NCBI RefSeq assembly: GCF_025465275.1
Contig: NZ_JAODNK010000043.1
Location: 21,877-85,876 of the forward strand
Direction of reading: 5' to 3'
Origin: Nocardia sp.
GTDB taxonomy: Bacteria > Actinomycetota > Actinomycetes > Mycobacteriales > Mycobacteriaceae
DNA length: 64,000 nucleotides
Part shown: in pieces, positions 27,473 through 36,620 of the stretch
How positions within the stretch are numbered: the stretch's first letter is position 1
Layout of the letters: each line of letters begins with the position of its first letter
Position numbers and translations under genes: made by a program
Notes under the pieces: generated by a model
Told to the model about the DNA's origin: nothing
The model's database searches: none
What the model saw: only the letters and a program-made list of their open reading frames with translations

Positions 27473-28224
27473 ATCCCGGGAATCGTTGGGAACGGCCGTA
27501 TTTCGGGCCAGGACTGCCGATTCAGTGTGCCCAGGGTGTATTTGGCGACCAGCACATCGGTGATCTGCCGGGCGATGAGTTCGAAGGTCTTCGCATTGTC
27601 CGAGACGACCTGCATCCAGTCGGACATGCGCACGAGCGAGATATTGGCCGGCGTCGCGCCCGGTCCGTCTCCCGGGCCGGGGCCGGGCGGCGGCCAGTGC
27701 GTGGCCAAGTGGCCGAGAGCATCGTTGAACTCGGAGACCTTCTTCACCGGCACCGGCACAGACACCATGGGACTGGGCAGATCGATGAGGATGAAGTGCT
27801 CGTTCCCGGGATTCGTCGGGACAGAATTCGGAATGGAATTGACCAGCCGATAGATGTCCTCGATCAGCGGCCCGACACCGGTACCGGTGATCAGATCATC
27901 GAGTCCGATCCAGATGATGTGCAGCGTCTGCCCGGTGAACCGGTGCTGCGCGGTGCGCGCCTTCGTTTTCGCCGTCAACGCCCGGCGGGCCGCGATGTAT
28001 TCGGCCACTTGATCTTTCAAACAGCAGAGCGCGAAGGCGCCGCCCACGGCATAGTTGGCATAGCGCACGGGCGCGAGATTCGCGGTGTGGGTGCCGAGCA
28101 CCGGTGAGCCGTCGGTGCGGCTCCGTTGCGGTTCGCCGCCTATCCATTCGACCAGGAAATCGGCCCAGTTCTCGCCGTCCAGGCAGTCGCCGAGGACTAC
28201 CAGGTTCTGAATTGCGGATGGCAT
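27469..28224 (-). CDS. SGNH/GDSL-like protein with altered catalytic residues
   Basis: 251 residues from ATG 28224 with GGAG upstream. The fold resembles the thermolabile-hemolysin/GDSL lipase group: block I LVVLGDCLDG, block II NYAVGGAFA, block III IIWIGLDDL. The catalytic serine of GDSL is Cys here, GxND reads GLDD, and the C-terminal DxxH reads DNAK, so lipase activity is doubtful. No signal peptide. Divergent from the ferritin-like gene. Confidence 0.75.
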   Translation of the reverse strand: MPSAIQNLVVLGDCLDGENWADFLVEWIGGEPQRSRTDGSPVLGTHTANLAPVRYANYAVGGAFALCCLKDQVAEYIAARRALTAKTKARTAQHRFTGQTLHIIWIGLDDLITGTGVGPLIEDIYRLVNSIPNSVPTNPGNEHFILIDLPSPMVSVPVPVKKVSEFNDALGHLATHWPPPGPGPGDGPGATPANISLVRMSDWMQVVSDNAKTFELIARQITDVLVAKYTLGTLNRQSWPEIRPFPTIPGI

Positions 28225-28330
28225 GGAGTTCTCCAGTGGCGCAAGGCCTTCCGAATATTTCGAGGGTACGCCGCGCAATGTCTCGCCGATGGGTGATTGG
28301 CGTTCAGGAACGCGGACTAGGGTGGGGGCC

Positions 28331-29032
28331 ATGGGAGCAAACTCGTCTACTGCGCTGGGCGCCGCGTCGGAATCGGCCGACGACCGGGTCGCCGCCAGTC
28401 ACCCCGGAGTCACCGACCTTTTCGCGGTTCTCGCCTACGGTGAGATCTCCGCCTTCTATCGTCTGGCCGAAGAGGCGAAACTTTCGCCCTCACTGCGCGG
28501 CAAGGTCGCCGTCGCCAAGATGGCCGCCAATGAAATGGGCCATTTCGAGACGCTCGAACTGGCACTCGCCGCCCGTGGCGCCGAAGTATTCGACGCCATG
28601 GCCCCGTTCGTCCGCGCCCTGGACGCCTATCACGCCTCCACCGACCCCTCCACCTGGTTGGAGTCGATGGTCAAGTTCTATGTCGGTGACGGTATCGCCG
28701 CCGACTTCTATACCGAGATCGCCGGCGCCCTGGCTCCCGAGGTCGCCGATGTGGTGCGCGATGTGCTGGCCGAGACCAGCCATTCGGAATTCGTCATCGA
28801 AGAGGTGCGCACCGCGGTCGAGCAGAATCGCTCCGAGCGCGACCGGCTCACCCTGTGGGGACGCCGCCTGCTCGGTGAGGCCATCACCCAGGCGCAGTAC
28901 GTCATGGCCCAGCGCGACGAGCTGACCGAACTGGTGCTCACCGCGACCGGAGACTTGAACGGCATCGCCGTGCTCTTCGAGCACATGCAGGACAGCCACG
29001 CCGAGCGCATGCGCGTCCTGGGTTTGGGTTAG
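28331..29032 (+). CDS. ferritin-like-fold protein (Rv3210c-like)
   Basis: 233 residues from ATG 28331. A four-helix bundle with carboxylate/His metal ligands is suggested by YGEISAFYRLAEEAKL, ANEMGHFETLELAL (ExxH), and SHSEFVIEEVRTAVEQNR. The family resembles MiaE-type and ferritin-like di-iron proteins but has no assigned reaction in actinobacteria. Context (TB9.4, TetR, rhlE neighbours) matches M. tuberculosis. A strong terminator follows. Confidence 0.87.
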   Translation: MGANSSTALGAASESADDRVAASHPGVTDLFAVLAYGEISAFYRLAEEAKLSPSLRGKVAVAKMAANEMGHFETLELALAARGAEVFDAMAPFVRALDAYHASTDPSTWLESMVKFYVGDGIAADFYTEIAGALAPEVADVVRDVLAETSHSEFVIEEVRTAVEQNRSERDRLTLWGRRLLGEAITQAQYVMAQRDELTELVLTATGDLNGIAVLFEHMQDSHAERMRVLGLG

Positions 29033-29049
29033 CGACCCCCTCCCGAAAC

Positions 29050-29084
29050 AAGTTGCCCCGCTGAGATTCTCAGCGGGGCAACTT
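29050..29084 (+). terminator. strong terminator after the ferritin-like gene
   Basis: Perfect 16-bp arms aagttgccccgctgag / ctcagcggggcaactt around ATT, followed by ATTTC. Confidence 0.85.
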
Positions 29085-29098
29085 ATTTCGCAAGGGCT

Positions 29099-29202
29099 GG
29101 GTAACTCCCCGGGTACGGGCAAAAGCGCCCCACTCGCTACCCGCCAGTCCGCAACGCAAGTCTTCCGGCACTATCCGGTCGGCAAAAGGTTCGGAGAGGC
29201 GG
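29099..29202 (+). repeat. copy 3 of a three-copy structured intergenic element
   Basis: 104 bp from GGGTAACTCCCCGGGTAC to AAAGGTTCGGAGAGGCGG. The middle differs from the other copies but the length and hairpins are kept: GGGC-AAAAGC-GCCC replaces CCCC-AAAATC-GGGG, and CCGG-CACTAT-CCGG replaces ACGG-ATCTCAG-CCGT. It lies between a terminator and the convergent TB9.4-like gene. Confidence 0.6.
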
Positions 29203-29226
29203 GGGAGTGCAATTGCTTTGTGCTCG

Positions 29227-29454
29227 TCAGACGGCGGCGAAGCCGACCCGGCCGGCGGCCGCAGCGCCGATCTCGACGTACGCGACCTTGTTGGCCTGGA
29301 TCAGGTACTTGCGGCCCTTCTCGTCGGTCAGCGCCACTACGCCGGTCTCGCCCTGCAGTGCACCGGAAACCAGTGCCTCCACCTCGGCGGGCGTCTGCGA
29401 GCTGTTGATGATCAGCTCACGTGGGCTATCCGAAATACCGATCTTGACCTCCAC
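29227..29454 (-). CDS. DUF3107 protein (TB9.4-like)
   Basis: 75 residues from GTG 29454, with GGAGG at proper spacing. The sequence (VEVKIGISDSPRELIINSSQ, then GRKYLIQANKVAYVEIG) is typical of the small actinobacterial DUF3107 family, an all-beta protein of unknown function encoded next to a TetR regulator as here (Rv3208A in M. tuberculosis). Same strand as the TetR gene. Confidence 0.9.
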   Translation of the reverse strand: MEVKIGISDSPRELIINSSQTPAEVEALVSGALQGETGVVALTDEKGRKYLIQANKVAYVEIGAAAAGRVGFAAV

Positions 29455-29555
29455 GGCCAACCTCCGAACCTAGAGTCCTGTGCTGTCCACGCCAAGGCTA
29501 GTGCAGCCGCATGGAGCTCCGGCAGACACCGCCCTGCGCTCTGAGCGAACGAGCC

Positions 29556-30444
<889 letters not shown>

Positions 30445-30535
30445 TCACAAATGTGAAGCACTTGTCCCGATTTGTGAGATCTGTCGCTGTCCGTGCGACG
30501 GCAGCTGACCGCGTCCGCGCGCTCTGTGAGAGTCT

Positions 30536-31717
30536 GTGAGCGTGACCGACGATGGGGGCAGATACTCCGGCGGGCGCGATTCACGCCGACCCGTAGCAGC
30601 CGGTGCGCCACGCCCAGCGGTTTCCGGTGGCTCGAAGAGTGCATCGAAACGAAAAGGCAGACCGACCGGCCCGATTTACGATCCGCTCGGTTTGTACGCC
30701 GAGCGCGGCGAACCGCAGCCCGGACAATCCGGACTTCCGGCGACCATCGGCGACCGTCTGCCGCTCCCGCACGAACCGCTGCGGGCCAGTTGGGACCCGA
30801 CCGCGACACCCGACGATGCCCGCACCCGTGAGCGCCCGGACCGTGAGGCCAAGAAGCAGAGCGGGCTCGGCCGCTTCGTCTCCACTTACGGCTGGCGTGC
30901 CTACGCGCTGCCGGTACTGCTGGCGGTCACGGTGCTGGTGGCGGTGGACGCCTTCCGCAGCGGCCCGGACAGTGTCGCGGATCTGCCCGGTTTCGGCCGG
31001 CTGAGCGATCACACCGACAAGCCCGCCGGGATCATCGGCGGTGCGCCCAAGGGCGACGGCAAGTTCGCCGCCGACCTGCCCACCGGCGCGGTGCCCGGCG
31101 GCGGCCCGTACACCGATATCGGTACGGGCGCTTGGCATGTGGTGCCGGGCAGCACCGGCCAGGTGGGCACCGGTTCCGAGCACGTCTTCTCCTACACGGT
31201 GGAGATCGAGGACGGCGTGGACACCTCCAGCCTCGGAGGTGACGATGCGATCGGCCATATGGTCGATGCCACGCTGTCGAATCCCAAGAGCTGGACCCAT
31301 GATTCGCGCTTCGGCTTCCACCGCATCGACAACGGCAATCCGGATTTCCGCGTCTCACTCACCTCGCGCGACACCACGCGCAAGGCCTGCGGATTCGAAA
31401 TCCCCATCGACTCCTCCTGCTACAACACCGATCTCGGTCGCGTGGTGCTCTCGGAGGTGCGCTGGGTGCGCGGCGCACTGGCCTTCGAAGGTGATGTCGG
31501 CTCGTACCGGCAGTACCAGATCAACCACGAGGTCGGCCACGCCATCGGCTATCACGAGCATCAGCCGTGTGAGACCGACGGCGGCTTGGCCCCGGTGATG
31601 ATGCAGCAGACCTTCGGCACCCGCAATAACGACATCGCGACCCTGGACCCCGCGGGCGTCGTGCCCATGGACGGCAAGAAGTGCCGCTTCAACCCCTGGC
31701 CGTACCCGCGCGGTTAG
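30536..31717 (+). CDS. DUF3152 membrane protein with metzincin-like zinc motif
   Basis: 393 residues from GTG 30536 or GTG 30542. A disordered Pro/Arg-rich cytosolic start (1-115), one membrane helix (AYALPVLLAVTVLVAVDAF), then an outer domain. HEVGHAIGYHEH near residue 328 and the later VMMQQT look like the zinc site and Met-turn of metzincin proteases, although spacing to the third His differs from HExxHxxGxxH by one. Three Cys probably form disulfides. Rv3207c-like; substrate unknown. Confidence 0.88.
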   Translation: MSVTDDGGRYSGGRDSRRPVAAGAPRPAVSGGSKSASKRKGRPTGPIYDPLGLYAERGEPQPGQSGLPATIGDRLPLPHEPLRASWDPTATPDDARTRERPDREAKKQSGLGRFVSTYGWRAYALPVLLAVTVLVAVDAFRSGPDSVADLPGFGRLSDHTDKPAGIIGGAPKGDGKFAADLPTGAVPGGGPYTDIGTGAWHVVPGSTGQVGTGSEHVFSYTVEIEDGVDTSSLGGDDAIGHMVDATLSNPKSWTHDSRFGFHRIDNGNPDFRVSLTSRDTTRKACGFEIPIDSSCYNTDLGRVVLSEVRWVRGALAFEGDVGSYRQYQINHEVGHAIGYHEHQPCETDGGLAPVMMQQTFGTRNNDIATLDPAGVVPMDGKKCRFNPWPYPRG

Positions 31718-31885
31718 GCCCGGTCCCCGCTGCCGCATTCGGGAACTGAAAGAGATCAGGCGGAGGGCTGGCCCGGGAGTATCGGCTCGGCAGGTGCGAC
31801 CTAGGCTGGGGAAGAACGGCCCGGTCCTCGGTGTTGCACGTGTGGCCGCGAGTAGTCGGCGAATTCGATTGAGGAGTCCGCAAGC

Positions 31886-33073
31886 GTGACAGCATCGCAT
31901 CAGTCCCTGCCGCCCCTGGTGGAACCGGCCGCGGAGCTGACCAAGGACGAGGTCGCCCGCTACAGCCGCCATCTGATCATTCCCGATCTCGGGGTGGATG
32001 GGCAGAAACGTTTGAAGAACGCCCGGGTGCTGGTGATCGGCGCCGGTGGCCTCGGTTCCCCGGCCCTGCTGTATCTGGCGGCCGCCGGTGTGGGCACGCT
32101 CGGCATCGTCGAGTTCGACGAGGTGGACGCCTCCAATCTGCAGCGGCAGATCATTCACGGCGAATCCGATATCGGCCGTTCCAAGGCCGACAGCGCGCGT
32201 GATTCGATTCTGGAGATCAACTCCGGAATCACCGTGCGGCTGCACAAGATTCGCCTCGAGCCCGAGAACGCCATCGAGCTGTTCGAGCAGTACGACCTGA
32301 TCGTGGACGGCACCGATAATTTCGCCACCCGCTACCTGGTCAACGATGCCGCGGTACTCGCACACAAGCCGTACGTGTGGGGCTCGATCTACCGGTTCGA
32401 GGGTCAGGTATCGGTGTTCTGGGAGGACGCCCCCGACGGTCGTGGCCTCAACTACCGCGATCTGTACCCCGAAGCGCCGCCGCCGGGCATGGTCCCGTCC
32501 TGCGCCGAGGGCGGCGTACTGGGCGTGCTGTGCGCGTCCATCGGCTCGATCATGGTGACCGAGGCGATCAAGCTGCTCACCGGTATCGGTGACCCGCTGC
32601 TGGGCCGCCTCATGGTCTACGACGCACTCGATATGACCTACCGGACCATCAAGCTGCGCCGCGATCCCGAGCGGCAGCCGATCACCGAACTCATCGACTA
32701 CGACGCCTTCTGCGGCGTGGTGTCCGAGGAAGGTCAGCTGGCGGCCATCGGTTCCACCATCACCGCCCGCGAGCTCAAGGAAATGCTCGACGCGGGCAAG
32801 GATGTGGCGATCATCGACGTGCGCGAGCCCGTGGAGTGGGACATCGTCCGCATCGAGGGCGCGACCCTGATCCCGAAGGACCGCATCCTCACCGGTGAGG
32901 CGCTGGCCGAGCTCCCGCAGAACCGCCCGATCGTGCTGCACTGCAAGACCGGTATCCGTTCCGCGGAAGCCCTTGCCGCACTCAAGAACGCGGGCTTCTC
33001 CGACGCCACCCACCTGCAGGGCGGCATCATCGCCTGGGCCAACCAGGTAGATCCCTCGCTCCCCGTCTACTGA
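31886..33073 (+). CDS. moeZ: adenylyltransferase/sulfurtransferase MoeZ
   Basis: 395 residues from GTG 31886. The N-terminal ThiF/MoeB domain has the ATP loop VIGAGGLGSPALLYLAAAG and IVEFDEVDASNLQRQIIH; the C-terminal rhodanese domain has the sulfur-carrying Cys in LHCKTGIRSAEAL. It activates sulfur-carrier proteins by adenylation and transfers sulfur for molybdopterin, thio-amino-acid and cysteine synthesis. Molybdopterin supply is relevant to the NarG enzyme encoded in this window. Confidence 0.96.
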   Translation: MTASHQSLPPLVEPAAELTKDEVARYSRHLIIPDLGVDGQKRLKNARVLVIGAGGLGSPALLYLAAAGVGTLGIVEFDEVDASNLQRQIIHGESDIGRSKADSARDSILEINSGITVRLHKIRLEPENAIELFEQYDLIVDGTDNFATRYLVNDAAVLAHKPYVWGSIYRFEGQVSVFWEDAPDGRGLNYRDLYPEAPPPGMVPSCAEGGVLGVLCASIGSIMVTEAIKLLTGIGDPLLGRLMVYDALDMTYRTIKLRRDPERQPITELIDYDAFCGVVSEEGQLAAIGSTITARELKEMLDAGKDVAIIDVREPVEWDIVRIEGATLIPKDRILTGEALAELPQNRPIVLHCKTGIRSAEALAALKNAGFSDATHLQGGIIAWANQVDPSLPVY

Positions 33074-33107
33074 CCAGCCCCGTCCTGCGGTGCTGACCCA
33101 CTCCGTC

Positions 33108-33132
33108 ATCCCGGCATGCTTTTGGCCGGGAT
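33108..33132. repeat. short palindromic hairpin after moeZ
   Basis: ATCCCGGC - ATGCTTTTG - GCCGGGAT, flanked by GTC and CCAC. It could end moeZ transcription. The motif resembles dispersed palindromes found in several actinobacteria; only one copy was noticed here. Confidence 0.5.
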
Positions 33133-33295
33133 CCACGGTGACCAACCGCGTCACCCGGAGATTTCGGCCGAAACAGCGCCGGAATCGCGAAGGGGCAGAA
33201 CGTCGTCGGATGCTGCCGGCACTCGGGCAATGAGACCGAGCGGTCGCCCGGCGCGGCATCCGATTCGGTATGTGTTGCGGCGGTAGCGTACGCGC

Positions 33296-34156
33296 GTGAC
33301 CATGACTGCTGTGGAACCTCCCGAGCACGTGCGCGCGACCTTCGGGTTGCGTGAGGTCGCGCCGGTTCCGCTGGGGAACTGGGACGGCGGCTGGCGGTGC
33401 GGCGATGTGGTGCTGAGCCCGGTGACCGACCATGCGCGTGCGGCATGGTCGGCGAAGGTGCGTGAGACCTTGCGGGTGGACGGGCTGCGTTTGGCCCGCC
33501 CCGTGCGAGCCACCGACGGTCGATATGTTGTCTCCGGCTGGCGTGGTGACACTTACCTGGACGGCGTGCCGGAGCCGCGGCACGACGAGGTGGTGTCGCT
33601 GTCGCTGCGACTGCACAAGGTGACGCAGCAGCTGGAACGCCCGCGGTTCCTGGCGCAGGCGCCGGTCGCACCGTGGGTGGATGTCGATGTCTTCGCCGCG
33701 GCCGATCGCGCCGCCTGGGAGGCGGTGCCGCTGCGCAGCCTCAAGGTCGGCGGCATGCTGCCCGCCACCTCACCCGACGGTGACCGCAGCCTGCACCTGA
33801 TCACTCAGCTCTCGACCCTGCGCAAGCCGGTGGCGACGCCGCCGCAGCTGGTGCACGGCGATCTCTTCGGCACCGTGCTGTTCGCCGGCGGCGGGCTCGC
33901 GCCCGGTCTCACCGATATCACCCCGTACTGGCGGCCAGCCCCCTGGGCCGCGGCGGTGATAGTGGTCGACGCGCTGTCGTGGGGCGGCGCCGACGACGGA
34001 CTGCTGGAGCGCTGGGGGAGTCTGCCCGAGTGGCCGCAAATGCTGGTGCGCGCGGTCATGTTCCGCCTCGCGGTGCATGCGCTGCACCCCCGCTCGACCC
34101 CGGAGGCCTTCCCGGGCCTGGGCCGCACCGCCGATCGAATCCGCCTGCTGCTGTAG
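33296..34156 (+). CDS. TIGR02569-family protein, kinase-like
   Basis: 286 residues from GTG 33296 (or ATG 33302). The HGDLFGTVLF and TDITPYWRPAPWA motifs recall the catalytic and metal-binding loops of aminoglycoside-phosphotransferase-like kinases, but the ATP-binding lobe is poorly marked. Same place as Rv3205c next to moeZ. Function not established. Confidence 0.85.
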   Translation: MTMTAVEPPEHVRATFGLREVAPVPLGNWDGGWRCGDVVLSPVTDHARAAWSAKVRETLRVDGLRLARPVRATDGRYVVSGWRGDTYLDGVPEPRHDEVVSLSLRLHKVTQQLERPRFLAQAPVAPWVDVDVFAAADRAAWEAVPLRSLKVGGMLPATSPDGDRSLHLITQLSTLRKPVATPPQLVHGDLFGTVLFAGGGLAPGLTDITPYWRPAPWAAAVIVVDALSWGGADDGLLERWGSLPEWPQMLVRAVMFRLAVHALHPRSTPEAFPGLGRTADRIRLLL

Positions 34157-34172
34157 GCGAATCCGCCGAAAC

Positions 34173-34209
34173 GACTGTCGCGCCGAGCGAATTGCTCGGC
34201 GCGACAGTC
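34173..34209. terminator. bidirectional terminator
   Basis: Perfect 16-bp arms gactgtcgcgccgagc / gctcggcgcgacagtc around GAATT between convergent genes ending at 34156 and 34226. Confidence 0.85.
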
Positions 34210-34225
34210 ATTTCCAGACGAAGTG

Positions 34226-35692
34226 CTACACGTTGGCGTGTGCCAGCGAGGGTGCGCGACTGGTGGCGAAGGAGGAGCGCAGGTAGAACCACCAGGTCAG
34301 CCCGCCCATGGCGAGATAGGCGACAACGTAGCCCCAGAAGGCCGGGTTCATATTGCCGTAGTGCAGGCCCGACAGGCGCAGGGCCTGCTGCAGTACCCAG
34401 CCGCCCGCGGCCCCGACCGCGCCGATGACACCGATGGCCGCGCCGGCCTGCCGTTTGGCCGAGGTCAGGGCGACGCTGATGTCCTGCCCGGTCTCCGAGG
34501 CCCGGCGACGAGCCTCCGCGGTGAAGATCATCGGGATCATCCGATAGGTGGAACCATTGCCGACCCCGGAGAGCGCGAACAGCAACAGGAACGAAATCAG
34601 GAACAGCGGAAAGCTTTTCGCCGACAGCGACGCCATAATGAGCAGGGTCGCGACCGCCATTCCGCCGAATACGTAGAGGGTGATCTTCGCTCCGCTGAGC
34701 TTGTCGGAGACCCAGCCGCCGAACGGCCGGCTCATGGAGCCGACGAGCGCGCCCAGGAAGGCGAGATTGCCGAGCGTTCCCATCCAGCCGATCTTGGCCA
34801 GGTCCGGGAAATTGGACTTGAGCAGTGTCGGGAAGGCGAAGGAGTAGCCGATGAAGGACCCGAAGGTGCCGACGTAGAGCACGGCCATCACCCAGGTGTG
34901 CGGGTTGACGAGCGCCAGTTTGTACGACGTCCCATCGGATTTGGCGCCGGAGAGGGAGTCCATGTAGCGCATCGCGCCGACCATGGCGATGAGGATGAAC
35001 GGAATCCACATCAGCACCGCCAGCGTGATGCCGAACCGGTAACCGCCCGCGTTCTTGGCCATGATGTGTGTGCCGAGGGTAATGATCAGCGGTACGAACA
35101 GCTGTGTCTGTGCGACACCGAGATTGCCGCCCGCGGCATTGATGCCCAGCGCCGTACCCTTCTTGCCCTCGGGGAAGAAGAAGTTGATGTTCGCCATCGA
35201 CGAGGAGAAGTTGCCGCCGCCGACACCGGCGATCGCGGCCAGCACCACGAACACCCACATGGGAGTGTGCGGCTGGTTGATGAACCAGGCCAGGCCGAGG
35301 GTAGGGATCAGCAGCATGCCGGCGCTGAAGATCGTGAACGCGCGGCCGCCGAAGCGCGGGATGGCGAAGGTGTACGGAATGCGCAGTGCCGCACCGACTA
35401 GGGTCGGCATGGAGGTGAGCAGCAGGGCATTGCTCACCGCGGTGGGATTGCCCTTGCCGAGTCCGGCGAGGAAGTCGAATCCGGCCGAACCCATGACCGT
35501 GACGACGCTGGCCCACAGCACCCAGACGCTGAACCCCAGATTTTCTGCGAATACCGAGAAGATCAGATTCTTGCGGGCAGTTTGTTGTCCGCCGTTCTCC
35601 CAGAATTCATTATTGTCCGGCTCCCAGTGATCGATCCACCGACCTCGTTGCTGATATCGGAAAGTGGACTCCGGCGCCTCTACGGTTGCCAT
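34226..35692 (-). CDS. narK: nitrate/nitrite transporter, NarK type (MFS)
   Basis: 488 residues from ATG 35692 with AGGA upstream. The nitrate signature of the NNP family is clear (GGGNFSSSMANINFFFPEGK followed by GINAAGGNLG), and a second glycine-rich signature is present later (SGVGNGSTYRMIPMIF). About 12 membrane helices. It moves nitrate in or nitrite out across the inner membrane. A second NNP transporter is at 38201. Downstream of a GntR gene on the same strand. Confidence 0.93.
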   Translation of the reverse strand: MATVEAPESTFRYQQRGRWIDHWEPDNNEFWENGGQQTARKNLIFSVFAENLGFSVWVLWASVVTVMGSAGFDFLAGLGKGNPTAVSNALLLTSMPTLVGAALRIPYTFAIPRFGGRAFTIFSAGMLLIPTLGLAWFINQPHTPMWVFVVLAAIAGVGGGNFSSSMANINFFFPEGKKGTALGINAAGGNLGVAQTQLFVPLIITLGTHIMAKNAGGYRFGITLAVLMWIPFILIAMVGAMRYMDSLSGAKSDGTSYKLALVNPHTWVMAVLYVGTFGSFIGYSFAFPTLLKSNFPDLAKIGWMGTLGNLAFLGALVGSMSRPFGGWVSDKLSGAKITLYVFGGMAVATLLIMASLSAKSFPLFLISFLLLFALSGVGNGSTYRMIPMIFTAEARRRASETGQDISVALTSAKRQAGAAIGVIGAVGAAGGWVLQQALRLSGLHYGNMNPAFWGYVVAYLAMGGLTWWFYLRSSFATSRAPSLAHANV

Positions 35693-35883
35693 CAGCAGTG
35701 TTCCTCTCGCACTGTCGACCGCCCTCATCGTGTTCTTCCGAATGTGTTCCGGGAGAAGGTCCCTGCGGTCGCGTTCACCGTACGAAGTACTGGTTACGGG
35801 CAGGGGTTTTTCGGTGACGTCAGAGGTAATTCCGGCTCACCTTCCGGTGCCGCACACGGTGACCTTCCGGTTACCCGGAGGAT

Positions 35884-36579
35884 TTATCGGGCGTCCGGAA
35901 ATTCGGCGATCAGCGAGCTGAGGAAGCAATTGGCCGCGCGGGCAGCGCGTTCCGGGTCGCCGTCGATGACGGCCAGCACCAGTTCGGCGTGTTCGTCATG
36001 GTAGGCCGCCCCCGCCTTTTCGGAGCGGGAGCGGATGACGGCCTCGATGATGGGCAGCAGCGAGTCGTAGAACTCGAGGTACACCGCATTGTGGCTGGCG
36101 ACCACGATGGCGCGGTGCAACTGCACATCGGCCTCGATGGCGGCGTCGAAATTGTCGTCCCAGGTCGCGCGGCGATCCTCCAGCAGTCGTTCGAGGTCGG
36201 CGATATCGCCGGCGTCGCGGCGCTGGGCGGCGAGGGCCGCTGCCGTGGTGTCCAGGGCCTGCCGCAATTCGAGAATGTCGCGCTGCTGGGCATCGGCGAA
36301 ATATTCGGCGAGGGTGCCGCCGAGCGTTGAGGTGGAGATCACATAGGTCCCCGAGCCCTGGCGGCGTTCGAGCATGCCCGCATGCACGAGTGCCTGGACG
36401 GCCTCGCGGACGGTATTGCGGCCGGTTCCGGTGAGTTCGGTCAACTCCGGCTCGGTGGGGATACGCGAGCCGACGGACCAACGGCCGGAACGGATTTCGG
36501 CACGCAGCTGCTCGGTTACCTGGGCGATGAGGCTGGTGCGCCGGACTGGTTGCACGGGAGACAGCGTACCGTGCCTCAC
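35884..36579 (-). CDS. GntR-family (FadR/FCD) transcriptional regulator
   Basis: 231 residues. Winged helix at 14-75 (EPELTELTGTGRNTVREAVQ, LERRQGSGTYVI) and an FCD ligand domain with metal-binding His/Asp residues (DVQLHRAIVVASHN, YHDEHAELVLAVIDG). Starts at GTG 36579 or GTG 36555. Divergent from the CynX-type transporter, which it may control; FCD regulators sense small carboxylic acids. Confidence 0.92.
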   Translation of the reverse strand: MRHGTLSPVQPVRRTSLIAQVTEQLRAEIRSGRWSVGSRIPTEPELTELTGTGRNTVREAVQALVHAGMLERRQGSGTYVISTSTLGGTLAEYFADAQQRDILELRQALDTTAAALAAQRRDAGDIADLERLLEDRRATWDDNFDAAIEADVQLHRAIVVASHNAVYLEFYDSLLPIIEAVIRSRSEKAGAAYHDEHAELVLAVIDGDPERAARAANCFLSSLIAEFPDAR

Positions 36580-36584
36580 ATTCT

Positions 36585-36614
36585 TTGCATCACATCATCG
36601 GGTCATCCTATGAT
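36585..36614 (+). promoter_or_regulatory. leaderless promoter of the CynX-type transporter
   Basis: TTGCAT at 36585-36590, 18-base spacer, TATGAT at 36609-36614; GTG 36621 begins seven bases later, so the transcript would begin at the start codon. Confidence 0.6.
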
Positions 36615-36620
36615 TTCGTA

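Noticed and set aside
31355..33616. 753-codon minus-strand frame opposite the DUF3152 gene and moeZ
   Set aside because: Shadow frame with no recognisable motif; moeZ is certain.
35839..35871. Direct repeats ACCTTCCGGT (35839 and 35862) in the gap between gntR and narK
   Set aside because: Two 10-bp copies 23 bases apart are suggestive, but fit no regulator pattern I can name; too weak to annotate.
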